This document shows, piece by piece, positions 1-5,916 of a stretch of 5,971 bases of DNA. This DNA comes from Bog-793 sp035625025. Lineage in GTDB: Bacteria; Actinomycetota; Acidimicrobiia; Acidimicrobiales; Bog-793. The notes beneath the pieces were generated by a model. It made no database searches. It saw only the letters and a program-made list of their open reading frames with translations, and had not been told where the DNA came from. Position 1 is the first letter of the stretch. The number at the start of each line of letters is the position of its first letter. The translations under genes and the position numbers were made by a program. The DNA lies in contig DASPQJ010000004.1 of the NCBI GenBank assembly GCA_035625025.1, positions 1-5,971 of the forward strand, read 5' to 3'.

Positions 1-1
1 C

Positions 2-166
2 GCCCTCGGCATGTCGGTCGTCGGCGAGGGGATCGAGACGGCCGAGCAGCTCGGCGAGCTCGCCTCGCTCGACCTCGACACGGCCCAGGGCTTCCTCTTC
101 GCCCGTCCCCTCCCCGCCGCGGCGATCGCCGCCTTCCGGCATGGCGGGACGCCCCAGACTGGCTAG
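2..166 (+). CDS. EAL-domain protein, C-terminal end (partial)
   Basis: This is the last 54 codons of a gene that begins before the window and ends at TAG 164-166. The translation shows the end of an EAL domain: GEGIETAEQ, matching the family's EG(V/I)E(T/N)xEQ motif, then about 20 residues on TAQGFLFARPLP, matching the QGxxFxxP motif that closes the fold. The first Glu of EGxE is one of the conserved catalytic or metal-site residues of this family. EAL domains hydrolyse cyclic di-GMP to pGpG in the cytoplasm, and many follow a GGDEF domain or a sensor. Only about 15 residues follow the last motif, so EAL is the C-terminal domain. Whether the enzyme is active cannot be judged, because the EAL signature and most metal ligands lie upstream. 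The family call is firm from two correctly spaced motifs. Confidence 0.86.
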   Translation, partial: ALGMSVVGEGIETAEQLGELASLDLDTAQGFLFARPLPAAAIAAFRHGGTPQTG

Positions 167-533
167 ACGTCCCCGGGGCCGGGCCCGCCGCGGCCGGCTG
201 GCGCCAGCCGGCGAGGCGGCGCGGGGGACTTCGCGCGCGACATCGGGCGATCCGACGGTGGGCGAGCGCGGGCCGTGGCGTCGGCGAGGGTTCTGTTGCC
301 TGGATGATGTCACGGCTCTCCCAGCGATGACCAAATTCTCACTGTGCGCCACGGCGCGGTGGGACGAGAGGGAGACGATGTCGCGGCGAGCTGGCCCAGG
401 TTCGGCGGAGGTGTAAGCGTCATCGGAGGGTCCGTGCTCACCCGGATCGGCGGGACGTTCCCCGCCGGTGAGAGGCGGCCCGCGCCAGCAAGTGCAAAAA
501 GTCGGTACCGGAAGAAGTCCTGGCAGGACCGAG
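167..533. other. Non-coding stretch after the EAL gene
   Basis: Apart from the palindrome at 193-212 I see no gene here. Open frames exist on both strands, but they are rich in Arg, Pro, Gly and Ala, overlap each other, and lack a ribosome-binding site or a recognisable motif. That is expected of non-coding DNA at this GC level. Confidence 0.5.
193..212 (+). terminator. Probable terminator hairpin after the EAL gene
   Basis: A perfect 20-bp palindrome starts 26 bases after the EAL stop codon. As RNA it folds into an 8-bp stem (GCCGGCTG paired with CAGCCGGC) with a GCGC loop. No T-tract follows. U-less GC-rich hairpins at gene ends are often proposed as terminators in high-GC actinobacteria, and the position fits that role. 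A palindrome can equally be a protein-binding site, so the function is inferred. Confidence 0.55.
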
Positions 534-573
534 AGCGGATGACCGGATTCGAAGGCGCGATCTTCACTTTGGC
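534..573 (-). pseudogene. Decayed 3' half of a tRNA-Gly (GCC)
   Basis: Read on the minus strand, 534-553 gives the 3' part of a bacterial tRNA-Gly: T-loop TTCGAAT, 3' T-stem CCGGT and acceptor strand CATCCGC. The next 20 bases (554-573) still resemble, at about 14 of 20 positions, the variable region and anticodon arm of a tRNA-Gly(GCC) recalled from memory, including GCCAA at the anticodon. The gene is not functional: the 5' T-stem is GCGCC and cannot pair with CCGGT, the anticodon stem is mismatched, and no matching 5' acceptor strand (GCGGATG) lies where the tRNA should begin. No CCA is encoded. It may be a decayed tRNA or a tRNA 3'-end fragment left by an integrative element. The comparison is from memory, not from an alignment. 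Confidence 0.45.
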
Positions 574-1196
574 GATTCGATCTTTGCTCTCGGGCCGTCA
601 GGGTCGGAACAGAAAGGATCTGCTCAGCGCGTCTATGACGGCAGTCCACGTCCACGGCGCGCAACCGGATCTTGCGTGCTAGTGGCACGATTGTGGCACG
701 CGGGGAAGTGCCAACTGGGCAGGTCAAGATCGAATTTCAGCGTTTCGTGACGGGTCGAATCGAGATCGTGCGGCACAGTTTCGGAAAAGCTACCGCGGCA
801 GGTTTCGTGAACAAACGGTCGTGGGGGTCGTTCCCGGGGCGAAGGAATCTGACACGGAGAGATCGAGGACCTGGAAGAGTCCGTCGCGTCGGGACCGCAG
901 CTCAAGGGGTCTTGACGCGCAAGTTCGAGGCGAAATCGAGGCCCCATCGCACCAGGGCTGACGAGCATTCCGAAGCCCCGTCCACCCGACGGCAACCCGA
1001 CGATCGGGGCAGTTTGGCGTTGGGACTTGCGGATGTCTTTTGGGAACGTTGTGGGCGCTGTGGCCCTGAGTCGGTTGCGCCGTACCGCCTCGACCTTCGG
1101 GTTCGCCCTCGATGGTCGTACCACCGGTTCGGGGGTTGGCGTGCCCGGCCGAGGCCGCGGATCGCGCCGGCGTCGCAGCTGATCGCGCCTGGTTGA
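574..1196. other. Gene-poor stretch, probably eroded DNA
   Basis: Frames of 150 to 175 codons are open on both strands over much of this interval, but they overlap one another. Their translations are low-complexity Arg/Pro/Gly/Ala sequence with no motif, plausible start or Shine-Dalgarno site. I support no gene here. The only structure I note is the TGGCAC cluster at 683-713 and short repeats such as GATCGCGCC at 1160-1168 and 1181-1189. Confidence 0.45.
683..713. repeat. TGGCAC repeat cluster, two direct and one inverted
   Basis: GTGGCACG occurs at 682-689 and again at 693-700, an 11-base period or about one helical turn. The second copy also forms a 6-bp inverted repeat with GTGCCA at 708-713 around an 8-base loop. 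The spacing resembles a multi-site protein-binding region such as an operator or recombinase arm site. No adjacent gene shows what would bind, and short repeats in GC-rich DNA can arise by chance. Confidence 0.3.
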
Positions 1197-1606
1197 TCGT
1201 CTCCAGGGTGGAGCTCGGGCTGTCGACCTGGATAATCACCCGTCGGTAGCACTCGTCGTCGAGGCTCGGCCAGTCGCACTTCGGGCTGCTCGGCGGGGGG
1301 CCGGCTCGTCTCATCGGCCCACGAGCGACGTCGGACGTCCCCTTCGTGGTGGGTGCGGCCGCCCACGCTTCGGGGGTCGAACCTGGAATCGGCTCTGTGC
1401 GTCCCCACTACCGCAGCAGGCCGCAAGCGCCTGCTTCCGCATCACCTCTTGAGCGTCGTGCCCGGTGTTCATCGCGGTCGCCCGTCCTTGTCCGGCGGCG
1501 CAAAGGAACGAGCCTCGTAATAGCTGGGTCCTCGGAGGCGCGGGCGACGCCCCGTGGGATCACTGACGGCTCGTGGGACCAGCCCGGCATCCGCGAGGAT
1601 GTCCTT
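1197..1606. other. Region upstream of the exporter operon
   Basis: The frame of the ATPase gene is open back to about 1346, but those 87 extra codons read as Arg/Ser/Pro-rich sequence with no domain, so I treat them as untranslated. A minus-strand segment at about 1200-1300 reads somewhat less biased in composition than its surroundings but has no recognisable motif, and I do not call it a gene. The operon promoter should lie in this interval. I find no pair of -35 and -10 boxes with good spacing. There is no complete regulator gene here, although such exporters often sit beside a TetR- or GntR-family regulator. Confidence 0.4.
1595..1599 (+). promoter_or_regulatory. Ribosome-binding site setting the GTG start of the ATPase
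   Basis: GAGGA lies 7 bases upstream of GTG 1607-1609. This decides the start over the far upstream in-frame candidates, because the ABC domain homology begins only about 15 residues after this GTG. Confidence 0.65.
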
Positions 1607-2389
1607 GTGATCAACCGAGCTCCCGTGGTGGTGGCGGCGGCCCCTGCGGTCTGTGTCGAGCATTTAACCGTCGTGCGCGGCCGGACACGCGCCGTGGACG
1701 ACGTGAGCTTCGAACTCACGGCAGGGACGCTGGTCGGCCTGTTAGGGCCGAGCGGGTGCGGCAAAACGACGCTCATGCGATCTCTGGTGGGCACGCAGGT
1801 CGTGAGCTCGGGGACCGTCACACTGCTCGGCGAGCTGGCGGGCTCGCCGGGGTTGCGCGACCGGGTGGGATACGTCACCCAGGCGCCGTCGGTCTACGGG
1901 GATCTCACGGTGCGGGAGAACCTGTCGTACTTCGCGACCATCCTCGGTGCGTCTTCCGGGGCCGTCGAGCGCGTGCTGGCCGACGTCGACCTCCGCCACC
2001 ATGCAAGGTCGATGGTGGGACGGTTGTCGGGCGGCGAACGGGCGCGCGCATCACTGGCCACTGCCCTGTTGGGCTCGCCCAGCCTTCTCGTGCTCGACGA
2101 GCCGACGGTCGGCCTCGACCCGCTGCTGCGTCGGAGCCTGTGGTCGCTCTTCCGCCGGCTGGCGGCTGTCGGGACGACCCTGCTCGTCTCCAGTCACGTC
2201 ATGGACGAGGCCGCGCGCTGCGAGCGGTTGCTGCTCATGCGCGACGGACGGATCGTCGCCAATGACACCCCCGAAGGGCTCTTGTCGAGCACGGCCACCG
2301 AGGATTTCGAATCCGCGTTTGTGGCACTGATCGAGGGCGAAGTCCTCGGCGAGGGCGGCATCTCGCGTGCTGGGGAGGGGAAGCCTTGA
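1607..2389 (+). CDS. ABC-2 exporter ATP-binding protein (DrrA-like)
   Basis: This 260-residue protein is the cytoplasmic ATPase that powers the permease encoded next. All nucleotide-binding motifs are intact: Walker A GPSGCGKTT (47-55), Q-loop Gln92 in YVTQ, signature LSGGE (140-144), Walker B LLVLDEPT (160-167), D-loop GLDP (169-172) and switch His197 in SSHVMDE. The SSHxMDEA sequence and the single ATPase domain match the ABC-2/DrrA group that exports drugs, lipids or polysaccharides. The N-terminal part (about 15-44) has the usual A-loop region and VDDVSFEL strand. The end (about 206-260) is a short tail after RDGRIVANDTPEGLL, without the long C-terminal domain of some homologues. GTG 1607 is chosen for its GAGGA site and for giving the usual family length. 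The substrate cannot be read from the sequence. The stop overlaps the permease start, so the two are co-translated. Confidence 0.95.
   Translation: MINRAPVVVAAAPAVCVEHLTVVRGRTRAVDDVSFELTAGTLVGLLGPSGCGKTTLMRSLVGTQVVSSGTVTLLGELAGSPGLRDRVGYVTQAPSVYGDLTVRENLSYFATILGASSGAVERVLADVDLRHHARSMVGRLSGGERARASLATALLGSPSLLVLDEPTVGLDPLLRRSLWSLFRRLAAVGTTLLVSSHVMDEAARCERLLLMRDGRIVANDTPEGLLSSTATEDFESAFVALIEGEVLGEGGISRAGEGKP
2372..2380 (+). promoter_or_regulatory. Ribosome-binding site for the TTG-started permease
   Basis: A purine run GGGGAGGGG inside the last codons of the ATPase gene lies 5 bases before TTG 2386. It supports this rare start, which overlaps the ATPase stop as TTGA. Confidence 0.65.
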
Positions 2390-3123
2390 GCTGGCGTCGG
2401 ACGCGGGCCACAGCGGGGCGGGTGCTCCGACAGCTGCGCCACGACCCGCGCACCGTGGCGCTACTGGTGGCCGTCCCTGCGGTGCTCATGGGGCTGCTCG
2501 CCTGGATCTTGCACGGCCGGGACCGGGACTTTGACACTTTCGGGCCACAGCTGCTCGGCATCTTCCCGCTGATCGTGATGTTCCTGGTGACGTCGGTGGC
2601 CACCTTGCGCGAACGCACCGGCGGGACGCTTGAGCGCCTGCTCACCATGCCGATGGGCAAGGCCGACTTCGTCTTCGGCTACGCCATCGCCTTTGGGCTA
2701 GCCGCCATCGTCCAGGCTCTCGTGGTCTCCGGGCTGTGCTTCGGCCCTTACGGCATGGCCGTGCGCGGCGTGGCGTGGCTGGTCGTGGCGGTGGCGGTGC
2801 TCGACGCGCTGCTAGGCACGGCCCTCGGTCTGTCGGTCAGCGCTCTCGCCACCACCGAGTTCCAGGCCGTGCAGTTCATGCCGGCCTTCATCCTCCCGCA
2901 GCTGCTCTTGTGCGGGATCATCGTGCCGCGCGCTGAGCTGCCCACCGTCCTGCACTGGGTCTCGTACCTGTTGCCCATGTCTTATGCCGTTGACGCCACA
3001 CAGCAGCTGAGCACGTACGTGGTCGTAACCACCCAGTTCGTGGTGGACGTGATTGTCATCGGGGGTTTCCTCGTTGCCGCCCTGGCGTTGGGGGCCACGA
3101 CGCTGCGGCGACGGACGCCCTGA
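2386..3123 (+). CDS. ABC-2 type exporter permease (DrrB-like)
   Basis: This 245-residue membrane protein is the partner of the preceding ATPase. It has a short basic cytoplasmic N-terminus (RRTRATAGRVLRQLRHDPR) and about six hydrophobic segments, near residues 23-42, 53-73, 95-119, 127-151, 163-180 and 215-237. Between the second and third lies RERTGGTLERLLTMPMGKADFV (75-96), whose RExxGTLExLxxxP core is characteristic of ABC-2 permeases and couples them to the ATPase. YLLPMSYAVDA (194-204) before the last segment is also typical of the family. The functional exporter would need two copies of each subunit. The TTG start is chosen because it carries a strong purine-rich site, overlaps the ATPase stop by four bases and leaves the N-terminal family motif complete. 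The substrate is unknown. I see no clear terminator hairpin after the TGA. Confidence 0.93.
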   Translation: MSWRRTRATAGRVLRQLRHDPRTVALLVAVPAVLMGLLAWILHGRDRDFDTFGPQLLGIFPLIVMFLVTSVATLRERTGGTLERLLTMPMGKADFVFGYAIAFGLAAIVQALVVSGLCFGPYGMAVRGVAWLVVAVAVLDALLGTALGLSVSALATTEFQAVQFMPAFILPQLLLCGIIVPRAELPTVLHWVSYLLPMSYAVDATQQLSTYVVVTTQFVVDVIVIGGFLVAALALGATTLRRRTP

Positions 3124-3209
3124 ACCGACGCACGGCTTCGCTCTCACCTCGCGGCACCTTCGCCACCTTCCAGTCTTCATCCGTTACGGAAAAGCGGGCG
3201 CTTCCCCCC

Positions 3210-3565
3210 AGGTGGCTCCTCACCGAATACGAGCCCGACCGCGAAGACGAGGAGGCACAGCGCGCTCGGGCACAAGGTCCGCATCAGGAGGAGATCGCCC
3301 CCGCCAAGGCGGGATGGTCGAGCGCAAACTGGCAACGTTCAAAAAGCTGGCCTCGGAAGCCGCCAACGTCGGCGGATCGCTCCGGCGCGGCTCGAGGACG
3401 AAAGCTGTATCGAACGAACCTTCGTCACGCGGGCGCTCGTGGACCTCGCTACTCGCGACGAGAAGGTGCGCGCCCGCGCAGCCCCCATCCTGCAGCTCCT
3501 CTCCGCGCACGGGAGCCCGGTGATGCGCGTCCGCGGGCGCAGGCTCTCGAGGGGTTGGGAGAGCC
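3210..3565 (+). pseudogene. Relic of an unidentified gene, two apparent frameshifts
   Basis: Three adjoining segments look like protein-coding sequence but sit in three different frames. The first (about 3219-3310) reads LTEYEPDREDEEAQRAR and onward, acidic and helical. The second (about 3314-3380) reads MVERKLATFKKLASEAANVG. The third (about 3391-3565) reads LEDESCIERTFVTRALVDL and then ATRDEKVRARAAPILQLL. Each has the GC-rich third positions of a real high-GC gene, and the residue mix is more protein-like than in the surrounding frames. Each junction shifts in the same direction, as if one base had been lost. No start with a ribosome-binding site is visible. I do not recognise the family. 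It could be a decaying gene about 110 to 120 residues long, or an intact gene with sequencing errors. Chance remains possible because all three pieces are short. Confidence 0.33.
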
Positions 3566-4114
3566 ACCGCAACCTGAGGACTGTTAGGACGTCTCGTCGC
3601 AAGGTCGACGTGACGCGGGATCGCCAACCGGCTTCCGCCTCAGGCGAAGGGCCCCCCTTCCTGTTCACGACGCCCTGCCGCACAATGCTCAGACTTCTGC
3701 CGCGCCCGGGATGGCCTCGAGGCGCCGATCGGCCACATTCGCCTGGCGCCGTCCCAGCGTTAGGCGGCGCGTTTAGCGACGATCAGGCGCGCATTCTGGG
3801 TCGCGTCACCGTTGCCAGAACCGTTCGGGGTGTCGCCGGGTTCGTGGGTGACTGTGTTCCGAGCGCTAGTTCTGGGCCACCCCTTCGGCACTCTGCATGG
3901 CCCGCAGACCGAGAGCGACGGATTCTTTCCTGTAGCGAGCTGACCATCGGCAGGCTTTGGTGGCAACCTTTTCCAGTTCCGGCAGGCACTTGCGGGCCTG
4001 CGGTACGGGTTACCCCGGCCCCGGGAGTCCTCTTTCGGCGCCTGTATTCTCCTCGGCCGCGTGATGAACTGCCGTTAGCCGCAGGCTGCTACGGCCAATC
4101 GCTTACTTCCAGGG
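3566..4114. other. Gene-poor stretch between the two relics
   Basis: No gene is supported here. The plus frame opened by the upstream relic continues to 4233, but after about 3565 its translation becomes Arg/Pro/Ser-rich and motif-free. Short minus-strand frames starting near 3966 and 3989 have no recognisable domain or ribosome-binding site. A small inverted repeat (GCAGGC 3982-3987, GCCTGC 3996-4001, 8-base loop) is the only structure I note, and it is too short to interpret. Confidence 0.4.
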
Positions 4115-4560
4115 CTACCGAGCCGCGCTGCGGTCCTCTTGCTCTGGCGCAGCTTCGAGTAGCTCGAGAGCTGGACGAGCTACGCGGATTCGGTCGTCGA
4201 CCTCGTTGTCCATCACCCAGAGCGCGTGGCTAACGTGCTTGACAACCGCTCGAACCAGGGGTGCGGCGGAGAAGATGACTTTGCCTGAGTCGTCGAGTGC
4301 GACGAGCGCGCCAATGTGCTCCGATGCCACGAGGCCGAAGATGTTGGCCACGACGAGGGGGAGTTGTATCTGTCGGCACGCCAGGGACCTTCAGAACCGG
4401 CGTCCGAGGCGAGCAGTGCGGCCTGCTCATCGGCGGCTCTGGACCGCTTCTCCGGTATGAGAAAAAGCCCGGACGAGCCGGCGGTGCGCCAGGTACGAAG
4501 TGAGCTCGCGCGCAGTCCTGAGAACTCGTCGAGGCGCGCTCGTGCGTGCGGGAGCGAAGT
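4115..4560 (-). pseudogene. Relic of an unidentified gene on minus, one apparent frameshift
   Basis: On the minus strand the last segment (4390 down to the TAG at 4115-4117) reads as good protein: VANIFGLVASEHIGALVALD, then a segment with SAAPLVRAVVKHVSHALWVM and RVARPALELLEAAPEQED. The alternating hydrophobic pattern and GC-rich third positions suggest real coding sequence. A TGA at 4391-4393 blocks this frame upstream. Another minus frame carries plausible sequence from about 4560 to 4385, including ARLDEFSGLRASS and KRSRAADEQAALLAS. A one-base change near 4373-4393 would join the two into one C-terminal fragment of about 145 residues. No convincing start is visible. I do not recognise the family. 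GTG 4351 could start an intact 78-residue protein, but it has no clear Shine-Dalgarno site, so a broken gene seems likelier. Confidence 0.37.
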
Positions 4561-4678
4561 TCAAAAAAGGGGGTGCTAGTCGAGCGCGAGACGAAGACCC
4601 AGGAAGTCGCCGCGTGGTCAGCAGATCACGTCGATCCACAGGTTTTGAGTATTGCTCCACCAGTCCCAAGATCGCGGC

Positions 4679-4936
4679 ATGGTCAGCACAGTCAACCTGT
4701 CCGGGAAAGCGGGTCAGGCTCCGACTGGTCGGGTGAGTATCATCGCCGCCGTCGCCGTGGGAGTCGAAGTTCTCACCGGCTTCGGTGCGGCTGGAACGGC
4801 AGGTGGAGCAACACCGGGCGCGTCGATCACGCCGGTGAACCTCTCGGGACCTCGGGATGACACCGTGACGGTCGGAGGGACTGGCCTTGCAACCCAGCTA
4901 CCACGATCCCTATCTGGAAGGGGCGGTCGCCGATGA
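4679..4936 (+). CDS. Possible small secreted or membrane protein, 85 residues
   Basis: This weakly supported ORF starts at ATG 4679, ends at TGA 4934-4936 and overlaps the start of the propeller gene as ATGA, a usual sign of translational coupling. From this start the first 18 residues are polar and end in GR. A hydrophobic stretch follows (about 19-37, VSIIAAVAVGVEVLTGFGA), then a small-residue region AGTAGG resembling a signal-peptidase site. The remainder is Gly/Thr/Ser-rich and polar. VNLSG occurs twice, at residues 5-9 and 57-61. Third-position GC is only moderate, no Shine-Dalgarno site precedes the ATG, and the last 15 residues look random. It may be a true small exported protein, a relic of a larger one, or a chance frame. 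No family is recognised. Confidence 0.3.
   Translation: MVSTVNLSGKAGQAPTGRVSIIAAVAVGVEVLTGFGAAGTAGGATPGASITPVNLSGPRDDTVTVGGTGLATQLPRSLSGRGGRR
4918..4923 (+). promoter_or_regulatory. Ribosome-binding site of the propeller gene
   Basis: AAGGGG lies 9 bases before ATG 4933 and supports that start, which is followed at once by a complete signal peptide. Confidence 0.65.
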
Positions 4937-5916
4937 AGCGCAAGGGATGGGTTCTTGTCGGTGTTCTTGTCCTGGCGCTCCTAGGCGCCCAGGGCACGAC
5001 CGCGTTAGCGAGCAATAGACCGCCCGGTCCGATAGCCCAGCGGAGCGCCAGCCACGAGCTCACAGGCGTCCACGTCTTCGGGTGGGAGTTCAACAGCCCC
5101 GCGGCCCTCGCGGTGAGCGGGAGCGACCTCTTCGTGGCGAACAGCAAAGGCAACTCCGTCACCGAGCTCATCGCCGCGACGGGGAAGCTCGTGCGGATGA
5201 TCTCGGGCTCGTCCTACAAGTTCGACTACCCCTATGCCCTCGCGGTGAGCGGGAACGACCTTTTCGTGGCGAACCTCGACGGCGACTCCGTCACCGAGCT
5301 CGTCGCCGCGACGGGGAAGCTCGTGCGGATGATCTCGGGCTCGTCCTACAAGTTCGACTACCCCTATGCCCTCGCGGTGAGCGGGAACGACCTCTTCGTG
5401 GCGAACGGGTCTAGCGACTCCGTCACCGAGCTCGTCGCCTCGACGGGGGCGCTCGTGCGGGTGATCTCGGGCTCGTCCTACGAGTTCAACAGCCCCTCCG
5501 CTCTCGCGGTGAGCGGAAACGACGTCTTCGTGGCGAACTTTGACGGCGACTCCGTCACCGAGCTCAATGCCGCGACGGGAGCGCTCGTGCGGGTTATCTC
5601 GCGCGGGTCCGACGAGTTCTTCAGCCCCTCAGCCCTCGCGGTGAGCAGGAGCGACCTCTTCGTGGCGAACGCCGACGGCTACTCCGTCACCGAGCTCGCA
5701 GCCTCGACGGGGGCGCTGGTGCGGTGGATCTCGCGCTCGTCCTACGCGTTCAAACACCCCTCAGCCCTCGCGGTGAGCGGGAGCGACCTCTTCGTGGCGA
5801 ACTTTGACGGCGACTCCGTCACCGAGCTCGATGCCGCGACGGGGGCGCTCGTGCGGGTGTTGCGGGCCCGGCTCGTCGCGTTGGACAGTTTCCATGAGTA
5901 TCACACGACGTCGTGA
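4933..5916 (+). CDS. Secreted six-repeat protein, probable beta-propeller (NHL/YncE-like)
   Basis: This 327-residue protein begins with a clear signal peptide: basic MKRKG, a hydrophobic core to about residue 21, and a likely cleavage site after ALA26. A linker (27-52) leads into six 44-residue repeats starting at Phe53, 97, 141, 185, 229 and 273. Their consensus is FxxPxALAVSGxDLFVAN, then DGDSVTELxAATGALVRVIS. The length and pattern match beta-propeller blades of NHL, YncE or SMP-30-like proteins, which are usually exported scaffolds for binding proteins, cell-wall material or ligands. No catalytic residues are evident, so no enzyme function is claimed. The last repeat diverges after residue 309 and ends in 18 unrelated residues. 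The linker segment TGVHVFGWEF (44-53) resembles the last strand of a blade and could close the ring. Repeats 2 and 3 arose recently by tandem duplication. The start is fixed by the AAGGGG site and the signal peptide. Confidence 0.88.
   Translation: MKRKGWVLVGVLVLALLGAQGTTALASNRPPGPIAQRSASHELTGVHVFGWEFNSPAALAVSGSDLFVANSKGNSVTELIAATGKLVRMISGSSYKFDYPYALAVSGNDLFVANLDGDSVTELVAATGKLVRMISGSSYKFDYPYALAVSGNDLFVANGSSDSVTELVASTGALVRVISGSSYEFNSPSALAVSGNDVFVANFDGDSVTELNAATGALVRVISRGSDEFFSPSALAVSRSDLFVANADGYSVTELAASTGALVRWISRSSYAFKHPSALAVSGSDLFVANFDGDSVTELDAATGALVRVLRARLVALDSFHEYHTTS
5089..5859 (+). repeat. Tandem 132-bp coding repeats, six units
   Basis: Six in-frame units begin at 5089, 5221, 5353, 5485, 5617 and 5749, each exactly 132 bp except the last, which matches for about 111 bp. 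The DNA is far more alike than protein selection needs: 5155-5274 and the stretch 132 bp later differ at only two positions, 5170 (Ile or Val) and 5262 (silent). The other units share long invariant blocks such as GTGGCGAAC and TCCGTCACCGAGCTC. This points to unequal crossing-over or slippage with homogenisation, and unit number may vary between strains. Confidence 0.95.

Noticed and set aside
633..1426. Several overlapping 160-175 codon open frames on both strands
   Set aside because: They overlap one another on opposite strands, are Arg/Pro/Gly/Ser-rich with no motif, and have no ribosome-binding site. Long open frames of this kind are normal in non-coding DNA at this GC content.
1488..1523. 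Promoter for the exporter operon (TTGTCC and TAATAG)
   Set aside because: The two boxes are 24 bases apart, too far for a normal housekeeping promoter, and each match is weak.
1346..1606. N-terminal extension of the ABC ATPase from a start at 1346
   Set aside because: The 87 extra residues have no domain and low complexity. GTG 1607 has a GAGGA site at good distance and gives the usual family length.
1408..1878. Minus-strand frame of 156 codons antisense to the ATPase start
   Set aside because: It lies opposite the Walker A region of a clear gene and has no motif of its own.
2301..2316. Second copy of the tRNA-like TTCGAATCC string as a matching attachment site
   Set aside because: It lies inside the conserved ATPase coding sequence and the match is under 10 bases, so it is coincidence.
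3760..3989. Minus-strand frames of 68 codons as small genes
   Set aside because: They have no ribosome-binding site, no domain and a composition like the neighbouring non-coding frames. They also overlap each other in different frames.
3690..4110. rRNA fragment, suggested by stretches such as GCGGTACGGGTTACCCC
   Set aside because: I could not line up any continuous block with a known rRNA segment, and the resemblance is limited to a few short strings.
3439..4233. Plus-strand 264-codon frame read as one gene
   Set aside because: Only its first 40 or so codons look like protein and are treated as part of the relic. The rest is Arg/Pro/Ser-rich with no motif.
5089..5859. CRISPR array or intergenic satellite
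   Set aside because: The 132-bp units are contiguous and exactly in frame, with no short repeat-spacer alternation, and encode the same 44-residue motif inside one signal-peptide protein.
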